A stretch of DNA of 64,000 nt from an uncultured Granulosicoccaceae bacterium. GTDB lineage: Bacteria > Pseudomonadota > Gammaproteobacteria > Granulosicoccales > Granulosicoccaceae. The translations under genes and the position numbers were made by a program. The notes under the pieces are model-generated. The model saw only the letters and a list, made by a program, of their open reading frames with translations, was not told the DNA's origin and did not search any database. The stretch lies in contig CALISD010000014.1 of assembly GCA_938041955.1 (NCBI GenBank), forward strand, positions 1 to 64,000. Direction: 5' to 3'. How positions within the stretch are numbered: position 1 is the first letter of the stretch; every line of letters begins with the position of its first letter. Below are positions 9,901 through 17,251 of this stretch, piece after piece.

Positions 9901-10447
9901 AAGCGGCCAGATACAGGAAATCGGGTTTACGCTATATACCCAGCTCCTGGAACGCGCTGTCGAGGCACTGAAATCCGGGCGTTTGCCCGATATAGACGCA
10001 CCATTAGCACAGTCCACCGAAGTCGAACTCGGCCTGCCTGCAATATTGCCGTCAGACTATGTGTCGGATGTGCATACCAGGCTGATACTTTACAAGAGAA
10101 TTGCCAGTGCGAAGGATTCCGGCGCGCTGGATGAACTCAAAGTAGAATTCATCAACCGATTCGGTCTACTACCACAACCGGCACAATCACTGTTCCGTTC
10201 GACTGAATTTAAACTGCAGTGCCAGAAACTGGGGGTTAAGAAGCTGGAAGCTGGCGCGAGTGGCGGAAGGCTGGTGTTTGACGACAAACCGAATATTGAT
10301 CCGGGGCTACTCATCGACCTCATTCAAAAATCACCGCAAGAGTTTCGTTTTGATGGCCAGAAAATGTTCAAATTCACCTATGAGCTTGAAGAACCCGAAC
10401 AACGTATCGAATACATAGCCGAACTTCTGTCAAATTTTCAAAAGTAA
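6998..10447 (+). CDS. mfd: Transcription-repair coupling factor Mfd
   Basis: Mfd removes RNA polymerase stalled at DNA lesions and recruits UvrA. The 1149-residue product has the full family layout. The N-terminus is a degenerate UvrB-like module (about residues 1-330, with FPDWETLPYD and SVSTL-type segments). The RNA-polymerase-interacting domain lies near residues 480-550 (VVHIDHGVGRYIGL). The translocase has Walker A GDVGFGKTEVAMRA (about 632-645), a DEEH box (IDEEHRFGV, about 733), TATPIPRTL, and the TRG region QLHQLRGRVGRS. The C-terminal TRCF domain starts near residue 1010. ATG 6998 gives the usual family length. csiV follows after 2 nt. Confidence 0.97.
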   Translation: MSHPLVLDHPTKASAHWGKLYGSASALAIAEHAQTAEHLTLVVTATSADAFHLEDALRFYAKNLTILNFPDWETLPYDLFSPHQDIVSQRLKTLYQLPNVSHGVLILPVSTLMQRLCPAAYIDQQALLISTGDELPMDEFRTKLTNAGYRNVSEVSEHGEFAVRGSLFDLFPMASDKPFRIDYLDDDIDSIFQFDPVTQIADTANRIDRVELLPAREFPMDEKAITRFRQGFRQRFESSRESPVYRDISNGVVPSGCEYYMPLFLEEMVTIFDYLSKDASVIQLGDCASAMQEFTEQLHERYEQRRYDIERPVLPPEEIFIDSTEVNNRIKQHKRTNVAPAELPDSKTNYNFNTVAPGKFPLTVRLDNPIGLLQQFLDSFPGRVLFVAESAGRREAFMEMLISNNVSVIGVDGWLEFLQSDRQYCICAAPLDDGLVLPDAAGNGIAMVCQAQVSGTGAEQARRRRKRTTRDSDAVIANLADLSIGAPVVHIDHGVGRYIGLVTLDVGAANTEYLALRYAKEDKLYVPVSSLHLISRYTGASEESAPLHRLGGEQWQKVKRKAAQKAHDVAAELLEIHARRAAKVGFAFKEDTNNYAVFAETFPYEETPDQERAIEEVVSDMRSAQPMDRVVCGDVGFGKTEVAMRATFVAVDGGKQVAILVPTTLLAHQHHQNFLDRFADWPVQIECLSRFRTKKEQDEVLSKLKTGGVDIVIGTHKLLQKSVVYNNLGLVIIDEEHRFGVRHKEHMKKLRAEVDILTLTATPIPRTLNMGLSGLRDLSIIASPPPNRHPIKTFVGEWSDTQIREAIQRELARGGQVYFLHNEVSSIERIARQLAEIIPQATIQIAHGQMGERQLESVMFDFYHQRFNVLLCTTIVESGIDVPTANTIIINRADRLGLAQLHQLRGRVGRSHHRAYAYLLAPPKKSMTKDAEKRLTALESLEELGVGFTLATHDLEIRGAGELLGDEQSGQIQEIGFTLYTQLLERAVEALKSGRLPDIDAPLAQSTEVELGLPAILPSDYVSDVHTRLILYKRIASAKDSGALDELKVEFINRFGLLPQPAQSLFRSTEFKLQCQKLGVKKLEAGASGGRLVFDDKPNIDPGLLIDLIQKSPQEFRFDGQKMFKFTYELEEPEQRIEYIAELLSNFQK

Positions 10448-10449
10448 CC

Positions 10450-11139
10450 ATGACTATGACCAGATTTTATAATGCACCATACACCTTATCTCTGAAATTT
10501 CAGCTGGCAGTTCTGTTGGGTTTCTTATTCGTCTCACCAGCACAGGCTGTTGACTACGATGTAGAGATTATTATCTTCGAACATGTCCGCGACACAACGG
10601 TGGGTAGCAGCAGCACGCTGCTGGTGCCTGTGGTTCGCAATGCCCAGCAGATCCCCGAAGCGCCCACTCCGGGTTCCCCGATACAACCGCTCGGTGAATT
10701 GCGCTTGAGCGCTGAAGCTGAAAAGATCAAAGCCTCTAACAACCATCGACTGATGTATCACGGTGGCTGGAGACAAGGGGCAATAGACAAAGAAAACGCA
10801 CCGTATATGTCTATTGCAATGGGACGTCGGGTAAGCCTGCTGGCAGAAAGAGGTGACGCCGACAGCATCTACCTGCGCGGATACACCAACCCGCCTGCCA
10901 ACCTGGAGCAAGAGTTACGACAACGCACTATCAGTAAACTGCAAGGCGGTATAAAGGTCTGGGTTGGGCGCTTTCTGCACTTCGATACCCTGCTGTCCTA
11001 CACACCTTCAGGCGCAAATTATTCATTCGCATTTGAATCTGAGCGGCGTATGCGCAGCAGACAAATGCACTACATTGACCACCCGCGTGTAGGCATCATC
11101 ACCAAAATTTTTCCGGTAGACGACACAGCACCGAACTAA
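10450..11139 (+). CDS. csiV: CsiV-like periplasmic peptidoglycan-binding protein
   Basis: The 229-residue protein has a signal peptide (LAVLLGFLFVSPAQA, cleavage near residue 33). The mature part starts VDYDVEIIIFEHV and ends in a conserved WVGRFLHFDTLLSY region followed by ESERRMRSRQMHYIDHPRVGIITKIFP. This pattern and the position directly after mfd match the CsiV family, named in Vibrio for a cell-shape integrity factor that acts with the LpoA/PBP1A system. It is separated from mfd by 2 nt, so the two are probably co-transcribed. The function is inferred from family and synteny. Confidence 0.78.
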   Translation: MTMTRFYNAPYTLSLKFQLAVLLGFLFVSPAQAVDYDVEIIIFEHVRDTTVGSSSTLLVPVVRNAQQIPEAPTPGSPIQPLGELRLSAEAEKIKASNNHRLMYHGGWRQGAIDKENAPYMSIAMGRRVSLLAERGDADSIYLRGYTNPPANLEQELRQRTISKLQGGIKVWVGRFLHFDTLLSYTPSGANYSFAFESERRMRSRQMHYIDHPRVGIITKIFPVDDTAPN

Positions 11140-11179
11140 GACTCATCTCAGTCACGGCATTTACAACTGGAGAACTATT

Positions 11180-11575
11180 GTGGTTAAAAAAGGCATCAAG
11201 AAGCTTATCGCTGACGCAAATGAAGTCATCGAAACACTCCCGACCACTGAAGCTATCGAAGCTGTCAACGACGATAACTCGGTTATTGTTGACCTGAGAG
11301 ATATTCGAGAGCTGTACCGTGAAGGTCGAATTCCGGGTTCCACACACGCGCCTCGTGGGATGTTGGAATTCTGGGTTGATCCTGATAGCCCCTACCACAA
11401 AGAAATTTTCGCATCAGGCAAGCGACTTGTATTGCACTGTGCTTCCGGATGGCGCTCTGCACTTGCAGCAAAAACACTTCAAGAAATGGGCTTAGATAAC
11501 GTTTGCCATATTGATGGCGGCTTTAAAGCATGGAAGGAAGCGGACGGGCCAACTGAGGCGGTCGAGAAGAGGTAA
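11180..11575 (+). CDS. Single-domain rhodanese-like sulfurtransferase
   Basis: The 131-residue protein has one rhodanese domain. VIVDLRDIRELYREGRIPGS (residues 35-54) is the CH2A-like start, and LVLHCASGWRSALAAKTL holds the active-site loop with Cys87 (loop CASGWRS). HIDGGFKAWKEA closes the domain. It probably transfers sulfane sulfur to a thiol acceptor in the cytoplasm, and no signal peptide is seen. The start is GTG at 11180, preceded by a GGAGAA ribosome binding site. It lies 40 nt after csiV, but a functional link with it is not evident. Confidence 0.87.
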   Translation: MVKKGIKKLIADANEVIETLPTTEAIEAVNDDNSVIVDLRDIRELYREGRIPGSTHAPRGMLEFWVDPDSPYHKEIFASGKRLVLHCASGWRSALAAKTLQEMGLDNVCHIDGGFKAWKEADGPTEAVEKR

Positions 11576-11621
11576 CAAAGTTATATACCGGCAACGCTGA
11601 TTATTATTTTCAAGTCGCGGT

Positions 11622-12392
11622 ATGGCTGCTCAAACAATTCTGATCATCAACAAAGAAGAGGTGTTGCTGCTGGCACCTCTTGCAGAATTCCTATCGAAAC
11701 ATGCTGATCATGTCCACACCATCTACCACACATCATTCTTCCCGCCACAAACAGATAAGCTCGATTACGTCAAAAGCGTCTTAAAAATAACAGACAAGGC
11801 GTATTGGCTAAGATATTTTGTCCGGTTTTTTCGCAATAAAGTATTCGGTTCATTTCTATTTCCAGCCAGTTGGAGAAGAAAGTACAACCTGAGATACTTA
11901 GTAAATGACTATCGCATTCCGTTCATCAACGTATTTGATGTAAACGATGAAGCGTTTATTAGAAAAATAAAAGCGCAAAGAATCAGCACCGCATTATCAT
12001 TTACCTACCAATTGTATCAATCCGAAATTATTAATATTCCAGGCTTTAAGATTTACAACTTCCATCCGGGTTTGCTGCCGAACAACAAAGGTCGCTGGCC
12101 TATATTCTGGGCTATCGTTAAGGGAGACGAGCATGGAATAACTTGTCATGAGATAAACGAAAAGATCGATGCGGGTGAAATAATTCTACAGAAAAATCTT
12201 GGCAGACTTTCAGGAATGACTATTGAAGACGTGATGGACATAGTGATAAAGGAACTACCAATGATGATCTCCACAGCACTAAAAAAAATCCTGACTGATG
12301 ACATACAGGCAATCATCAGTGATCAGCCAGATTTTTACGGCGATGCCCCAGACACCGAAAACATAAAAATATATTGGAACAAAGTGAAGTAA
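11622..12392 (+). CDS. Formyltransferase-fold protein (Fmt/ArnA/GART-like)
   Basis: The 256-residue product keeps the whole catalytic triad of 10-formyltetrahydrofolate-dependent transformylases: Asn146 and His148 in YNFHPGLLPNNKGRWP, and Asp183 in EINEKIDAGEIILQ. The N-terminus has a Rossmann-like start (TILIINKEEVLLL). Such free-standing domains often formylate sugar-nucleotide amines for surface polysaccharide, or act in purine synthesis. The length and the basic insert (YFVRFFRNKVFGSF) are unlike Fmt. The gene is visibly richer in A and T than its neighbours (AAA, ATA and TTT codons are common), which suggests horizontal acquisition. The substrate is unknown. Confidence 0.72.
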   Translation: MAAQTILIINKEEVLLLAPLAEFLSKHADHVHTIYHTSFFPPQTDKLDYVKSVLKITDKAYWLRYFVRFFRNKVFGSFLFPASWRRKYNLRYLVNDYRIPFINVFDVNDEAFIRKIKAQRISTALSFTYQLYQSEIINIPGFKIYNFHPGLLPNNKGRWPIFWAIVKGDEHGITCHEINEKIDAGEIILQKNLGRLSGMTIEDVMDIVIKELPMMISTALKKILTDDIQAIISDQPDFYGDAPDTENIKIYWNKVK

Positions 12393-12734
12393 AACTGGCA
12401 TTGAATACAGACGGCAGGTCACAACTCAGGGGTGCCAACCCGCAACTCTTCAGCAGTGAATTTTACTGATCACTTACTGACCCTGGCGGAGGCGATTGGC
12501 GCTTTTCACACCGTATGAAATAGGCGCCCACCGCTGGGGCATACGCGCTAAGCACCGCCACCTAAAATCAGGTCAGCTGCGCACACTACTGGAGAAGCAC
12601 CAAACAAAACGCTTTTGACCTGACTGTTTAACTCATTCCACCTCCCCGTTCAGTTTACAATTCAGATTGTATTCAGACCTCCGCAGTAAACTGAACCCTC
12701 AAACATCCACTTGGCGAAATGTGAGGATCACCCC
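12393..12734. other. Intergenic region with possible decayed reading frame and regulatory repeats
   Basis: Between the formyltransferase and the glycine-zipper gene no intact gene is seen. Bases about 12466-12620 read in two different frames as plausible protein pieces (DHLLTLAEAIGAFHTV, then after a frameshift GAHRWGIRAKHRHLKSG and a stop). This could be a small decayed gene, but the evidence is weak. The right part (12648-12696) holds the TTCAG array and inverted repeat described separately. Confidence 0.35.
12648..12696. promoter_or_regulatory. Inverted repeat and TTCAG direct repeats, probable operator
   Basis: GTTCAGTTTAC at 12648-12658 is repeated in exact inverse as GTAAACTGAAC at 12686-12696. 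TTCAG also occurs three times in the same orientation (12649-12653, 12661-12665, 12672-12676), spaced 12 and 11 bp, about one helical turn apart. Direct half-sites spaced by a turn are typical for OmpR/PhoP-family response regulators, and such a regulator is encoded at 13863. The site lies 40-90 bp upstream of the glycine-zipper gene start. Binding by that regulator is inference. Confidence 0.5.
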
Positions 12735-13478
12735 ATGGATAAGAAAGCCCTGACTTTAATCGGTTCTGCCGTGTTGACCACATTGGTATCTGGCAACAGC
12801 CACGCTGGAAAAGGAAACTACTTTACCGACTATGCCCGAGTGCTTCGTGCAGAACCCATCTATAAATATGTGACGGTTCAAAAACCCGAGCGACGCTGTG
12901 AGATTGTTCGCACAGGCCATGGCAATCGCCACAACAACAATCGCCGACAAAACGGTCACCGCCAGAACAGTCACAGAAACAACGGACTGAGAAATAATGG
13001 CCATGCTGGCCATGGAAACCTTCAAAACGGCCACTCTCGCGCTATTAACCACTCAAACACCGGCAGCGCCGTGTTTATCGGCGGTGTGATTGGCGGGGCA
13101 ATCGGCCATCACGTGACCCGCAATATCAACGGCAGCGGTAATGTTGGCGCGACCCTGGCGGGCGCTGCCATAGGTTCAACCCTGGCGCATACCGCGGCTC
13201 GAAATCAAATCAGCCCGCAAAGACACAACCAAAACCGCGGACACACCACCTCCAGCCACGATCGCGGCCACAACGGACATGGCAATCGCGGACATGGCAG
13301 AAACCACCAACGCAACAACAGTTATGAGCGCTGCCAAACCGTCAACGTGTCATACGAGGAGCGTCGCCGGGATGGCTACAACGTCACCTATCGATACCAC
13401 GGTCACATTTTTAACACCCGCACCACACAGGATCCGGGGGATCGAATTGCGGTAAGAGTTCAAATTAAGCCTCATTAG
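12735..13478 (+). CDS. Exported glycine-zipper protein with His/Asn/Gly-rich segments
   Basis: The 247-residue product from ATG 12735 has a GAGGAT ribosome binding site 7 nt upstream. It has a short signal peptide (LIGSAVLTTLVSGNSHA, cleavage near residue 24), then a conserved-looking segment (YARVLRAEPIYKYV). Next come a His/Asn/Arg/Gly-rich stretch (about residues 57-105), a glycine-zipper pair (IGGVIGGAIGHHVTR and GATLAGAAIGSTLAH), a second His/Asn/Gly-rich stretch, and a C-terminal beta segment (YNVTYRYHGHIF). The zipper part resembles SlyB/17-kDa-antigen envelope proteins, though there is no clear lipobox. The His-rich parts could bind metal. It stands just upstream of a PhoPQ-like system and may be its target. 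Confidence 0.72.
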   Translation: MDKKALTLIGSAVLTTLVSGNSHAGKGNYFTDYARVLRAEPIYKYVTVQKPERRCEIVRTGHGNRHNNNRRQNGHRQNSHRNNGLRNNGHAGHGNLQNGHSRAINHSNTGSAVFIGGVIGGAIGHHVTRNINGSGNVGATLAGAAIGSTLAHTAARNQISPQRHNQNRGHTTSSHDRGHNGHGNRGHGRNHQRNNSYERCQTVNVSYEERRRDGYNVTYRYHGHIFNTRTTQDPGDRIAVRVQIKPH

Positions 13479-13601
13479 ATTGAAATACTGGCCGTTAACC
13501 TGCCGGTCAGCCATACTCGGTTATCTTAGGCGGTATGGGCGTGACGCCCGCGCACTGATTCAGTCAGACAACCATAGCCGACAGGATGAGGCCTTTCGTA
13601 C

Positions 13602-13859
13602 GTGAGAATTTCTACAAGAACAATCGCTGTATTTTGTGTACTGTCTGCCACTGCCATCGGTGGCGTGTGTACCGCAGATGACTGCACAGAAATAGACAGC
13701 GATGGCACCATTGCCGACCTTCTGTTAGAGAATGAAGGCGGCAAAGTCCTGAAAGTTGAAGAAACTATTGATGCTCAGGGTTGTATCGAGCTGAAAGTGA
13801 GAATTTTAGTGAACGGTACAGTCAAAGCGATCACCATTCCTAACGAAACCGGAGCCTAA
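13602..13859 (+). CDS. Small secreted PepSY-like protein upstream of the two-component genes
   Basis: The 85-residue protein starts at GTG 13602 with a signal peptide (TIAVFCVLSATAIGGVCTA) and a compact mature domain of about 60 residues. The mature part is acidic and contains IADLLLENEGGKVLKVEETIDAQG followed in frame by a beta hairpin (IELKVRILVNGTVKAITI). Size, export and position directly before a PhoP-like regulator match the small PepSY proteins that often open such operons. It ends 3 nt before the regulator start. A role as periplasmic modulator of the sensor kinase is likely but unproven. Confidence 0.7.
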   Translation: MRISTRTIAVFCVLSATAIGGVCTADDCTEIDSDGTIADLLLENEGGKVLKVEETIDAQGCIELKVRILVNGTVKAITIPNETGA

Positions 13860-13862
13860 GCC

Positions 13863-14555
13863 ATGCGCGTCCTTATCGTTGAAGACGAAGAAACACTACG
13901 CGATCAAATCTGCGAGCGTTTTAAAGAAGACGGATTTGCCATCGACTCTGCCGGCGATGGCGACGAAGGGTTATATCTGGCGCGTGAGATGCCTATTGAT
14001 GTCGCCGTCATCGATCTGGGCCTGCCGGGTATCGACGGCATGGAAATTATTCGCACAGTTCGAGAAGAAGGTCACCTGTACCCGATTCTCATTCTAACTG
14101 CACGTGACCGCTGGCAAGACCGGGTAGAAGGACTTGAGGCGGGCGCCGACGATTACCTGGGCAAACCCTTTCATCTTGAAGAACTACTGGCACGCGTCAG
14201 AGCATTGCTAAGGCGTGTCGGTGGATTTGCACACCCCATACTTGAGTTTGATGGCATGCTACTCGAGACCCGGGAACAAAAAGTTTCTGTGAGTGGCGAG
14301 GCGGTTACGCTCACAGCCTATGAATATAAGGTATTGGAATACCTTGCGATGCGCGCTGGTGAGGTCATATCTAAACCTGCATTGCTCGATCATCTGTATG
14401 AAGAAAATACTGAAAGAGACACCAATGTTCTTGAAGTATTTGTACGTCGCCTAAGACGCAAGCTCGACCCTGAAGCCACACTAAACCCGATCGAAACACT
14501 TCGCGGACGTGGTTACCGCTTTGCGTTGGAGCGCATCAATTCTACTGATTCATGA
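13863..14555 (+). CDS. OmpR/PhoP-family response regulator
   Basis: The 230-residue two-domain regulator begins with the acidic pocket LIVEDEE (Glu/Asp at residues 7-9). The phospho-acceptor Asp lies in VAVIDLGLPGIDGME (about residue 51), the switch Thr in ILTARD, and the Lys in DDYLGKPF. The C-terminal winged helix has TLTAYEYKVLEYLA and a recognition helix ending in NVLEVFVRRLRRKLD, then ETLRGRGYRF. It resembles PhoP/QseB-type regulators. It lies between the PepSY-like gene and the sensor kinase, and its stop overlaps the kinase start by 4 nt (ATGA). The upstream TTCAG array is a candidate binding site. Confidence 0.93.
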   Translation: MRVLIVEDEETLRDQICERFKEDGFAIDSAGDGDEGLYLAREMPIDVAVIDLGLPGIDGMEIIRTVREEGHLYPILILTARDRWQDRVEGLEAGADDYLGKPFHLEELLARVRALLRRVGGFAHPILEFDGMLLETREQKVSVSGEAVTLTAYEYKVLEYLAMRAGEVISKPALLDHLYEENTERDTNVLEVFVRRLRRKLDPEATLNPIETLRGRGYRFALERINSTDS

Positions 14556-15898
14556 ACTCTATCTCCGTTCGCTTGCTACTGGCGGCGGCACTACTTATGG
14601 CGGTCTTCATCGGTGTAACAACACTTGCGATTCAACACACCGTTGATCAACGTGCAACCATTGCACAGCAGGAGCGAATGCACGGCCAGATATACGCATT
14701 GCTCGGCGTGACGGAGATCAACGACAGCGGCAACATTGATATACACGCATCAGACCTGCCTAACGGTCTGATGCGCCAGCCGGCATCGGGTATCTATGCT
14801 GAAGTTCGAGATACGGCTGAGCAGCAAGTCTGGCATTCACCATCGCTCACCTCCCCTATTCCAAGCAGCACTGATGGCGCCATCGGTCAGTGGATGTTTT
14901 CAAAAGAGCCTGACAATCATCTCGGCTCACTGTTTATTATGAGATTCGCGGTCGAATGGCTACTTCCGTCAGGCACCACCACTGCATATCAATTTGTGGT
15001 TGCAGACGCCAGCGACGACTTCGATCAACAACGCAATATATTCAACAGAAACCTGTGGATAGCCATGCTGTCGATGGGCGCGCTGTTGCTGATATCAATG
15101 GCGCTGGTACTGGCGTGGGGATTGAGTCCGCTACGTCGTATATCCCGTCAGTTAAATGAGATTGAATCAGGCACGCGCGAGTCATTGCCAGTCAATGTTC
15201 CGGTTGAATTGCATCCCCTCACCAGTCGTATCAACATGCTGATTGCAAGTGAGCGTGGCCGTCAGAAGCGCTACCGCCAAACCCTGGATGACTTAGCACA
15301 CAGCCTGAAAACACCGCTCAGCGTACTTAGAAATACAGACACGGCCACTACCGACAATAGCAATCAACCACCTGAGCTTGCAAGGCAGGCAGATAGAATG
15401 GAACAGATTGTCAGCTACCACATCAAGCGGGCTGACGCCGGCACACAACGCTTGTTAACCTCACCGATCTCGGCAGTGGTGCCAGCAGACAGAATTATCC
15501 GCTCACTGAAGAAGGTTTATCATGAGCGTGAAATTGAGTTCATCAACGCCATTGATAAAAACGCCCAAATCCGCATTGACGAAGCAGATCTTATGGAAAT
15601 ATTCGGCAATCTGCTTGAAAACGCGTGTAAATACGGGGCACAAAAAATCCGTCTGCACAGTAGCCGTAACGACAGTGCAGTGTCGATCACCATTGACGAT
15701 GATGGCCCGGGCTTTCCTGAAGGCATGCACGAACGGCTGTTAAAACGCGGTGTACGCGCGGACACACAGATCGAAGGACAAGGCATTGGCCTGTCCATAA
15801 GCCGTGAGTTAATAGAGAGCTACGGGGGCACTCTGCAATTGTCCGACAATCCACAAAGTGGCGCCAGAATCATAGTCAGCCTACCAACAGGTAAATAG
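14552..15898 (+). CDS. PhoQ-like membrane sensor histidine kinase
   Basis: The 448-residue kinase has two membrane helices (about residues 7-26 and 168-192) flanking a 140-residue periplasmic sensor. A HAMP-like linker follows (LSPLRRISRQLNEIESG), then the H-box LDDLAHSLKTPLSVL (His near residue 250), the N-box IFGNLLENACKYGA, and G-boxes DDDGPGFPEG and GQGIGLSIS. The order matches the PhoQ group, which senses divalent cations or membrane-active peptides, but the ligand here cannot be read. It is translationally coupled to the response regulator through an ATGA overlap. Confidence 0.93.
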   Translation: MNSISVRLLLAAALLMAVFIGVTTLAIQHTVDQRATIAQQERMHGQIYALLGVTEINDSGNIDIHASDLPNGLMRQPASGIYAEVRDTAEQQVWHSPSLTSPIPSSTDGAIGQWMFSKEPDNHLGSLFIMRFAVEWLLPSGTTTAYQFVVADASDDFDQQRNIFNRNLWIAMLSMGALLLISMALVLAWGLSPLRRISRQLNEIESGTRESLPVNVPVELHPLTSRINMLIASERGRQKRYRQTLDDLAHSLKTPLSVLRNTDTATTDNSNQPPELARQADRMEQIVSYHIKRADAGTQRLLTSPISAVVPADRIIRSLKKVYHEREIEFINAIDKNAQIRIDEADLMEIFGNLLENACKYGAQKIRLHSSRNDSAVSITIDDDGPGFPEGMHERLLKRGVRADTQIEGQGIGLSISRELIESYGGTLQLSDNPQSGARIIVSLPTGK

Positions 15899-15994
15899 CC
15901 GCCCATTTTAGTTGTGTAGCGTTTGTACTAAACTGACCTCCATTGATCTGCATTACAACCCGGATCTGGCTCTCGAAATTAAACGGATAAATTT

Positions 15995-17179
15995 ATGAAC
16001 GACGCTGTCATCGTCTCAACCGCCCGTACACCTATTGGTCGCGCATTCAGGGGGTCGCTAAACAATATAAAATCTCCGACAATGATGGCTCATGCGATCA
16101 ATCACGCTGTTGAACGCTCATCTGTTGCGGCCGATGAAATCGACGATGTGGTCATCGGCACCGTACTCACGGCAGGAACGGCCGGAAACAACATCGCCCG
16201 TCTTGCCTCACTTGCTGCGGGGCTTCCAGCCACAGTGTCGGCTCAGACAATGGACCGACAATGTTCTTCAGGCTTAATGGCCATCGCCACAGCCGCCAAA
16301 CAAATTATGGTTGATGGCATGCAGGTTTGTGTGGCAGGCGGTCAGGACAACATATCGCAGGTGCAGCAGCACTATTTTGAGTGGATTTCAGCTGAGCTTG
16401 ACCCGAACGTTGTTGCAAAGTCCGAGCACGCTTATATGCCGATGCTGCAAACAGCTGAGGTTGTCGCCAACAAATACAAAGTCACCCGCGACATGCAAGA
16501 TGAATACGCCCTGTCCTCACAGATGCGTACCGCCGCCGCCCAGGAAGCCGGATTGTTTGATGACGAAATCGTTGCCATTAGCGCAACTCAAAAAATCGTC
16601 GATAAAGAAACAAAAGAAGAATCGTTCAAAGAAGTCACTCTCGCAAAAGACGAAGGCAACCGCCCTGGAACCAAGCTGGAGAATTTGCAAAACCTCAAAG
16701 CGGTCATAGACGGTGGAACGGTTACAGCAGGAAATGCCAGCCAGCTATCAGATGGTGCTTCGGCATGTGTTGTCATGGATGCAAAATTAGCAGAAAAACG
16801 CAACCTTGAACCGCTCGGTATTTACAGAGGCATGTCAGTGGCCGGCTGCGAGCCAGACGAGATGGGCATCGGCCCGATTTACGCCATACCAAAACTACTT
16901 AAGCAACACGGTTTAAAAGTCAGTGATATCGGCCTGTGGGAGCTGAATGAAGCGTTTGCCGTGCAGTGTATGTATTGCCGCGATAACCTCGGCATTGATC
17001 CTGACATCTATAATGTCAACGGCGGTTCTATTTCCATTGGTCATCCATACGGTATGACAGGTGCAAGAACCGCAGGGCATGCGCTTATTGAAGGTAGGCG
17101 GCGCGGTGCAAAATATGTTGTGGTCAGTATGTGTATCGGTGGCGGCATGGGTGCCGCCGCGCTGTTTGAAATAGCGTAG
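15995..17179 (+). CDS. Acetyl-CoA C-acyltransferase (thiolase)
   Basis: The 394-residue thiolase has all catalytic motifs. The acyl-enzyme Cys90 lies in [11 protein letters not shown], followed by NEAFAVQ, the His in [16 protein letters not shown], and the second Cys in [17 protein letters not shown]. It cleaves 3-ketoacyl-CoA or condenses two acyl-CoA units. The cytosolic AtoB/FadA-like type is likely, since no targeting signal is seen. It stands alone, with no beta-oxidation partners beside it, so the chain-length range and direction cannot be inferred. A hairpin terminator separates it from the convergent gene downstream. Confidence 0.93.
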   Translation: MNDAVIVSTARTPIGRAFRGSLNNIKSPTMMAHAINHAVERSSVAADEIDDVVIGTVLTAGTAGNNIARLASLAAGLPATVSAQTMDRQCSSGLMAIATAAKQIMVDGMQVCVAGGQDNISQVQQHYFEWISAELDPNVVAKSEHAYMPMLQTAEVVANKYKVTRDMQDEYALSSQMRTAAAQEAGLFDDEIVAISATQKIVDKETKEESFKEVTLAKDEGNRPGTKLENLQNLKAVIDGGTVTAGNASQLSDGASACVVMDAKLAEKRNLEPLGIYRGMSVAGCEPDEMGIGPIYAIPKLLKQHGLKVSDIGLWELNEAFAVQCMYCRDNLGIDPDIYNVNGGSISIGHPYGMTGARTAGHALIEGRRRGAKYVVVSMCIGGGMGAAALFEIA

Positions 17180-17206
17180 TCAACACGATAGAAGCTCGCA
17201 AATCAT

Positions 17207-17233
17207 CCGGAGCGTTCAGATTGAACGCTCCGG
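17207..17233. terminator. Hairpin terminator between convergent genes
   Basis: CCGGAGCGTTCA (17207-17218), a 3-nt GAT loop and TGAACGCTCCGG (17222-17233) form a perfect 12-bp stem. It lies 28 nt after the thiolase stop and 18 nt after the stop of the convergent oxidoreductase gene, so it could serve both. No long T-tract follows on either strand. Confidence 0.7.
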
Positions 17234-17251
17234 GTCTTGCAGAATCACCAG

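Noticed and set aside
13535-13555. GGGCG-TGA-CGCCC hairpin after the glycine-zipper gene as terminator
   Set aside because: Only five pairs with a 3-nt loop and no T-tract; not strong enough to call.
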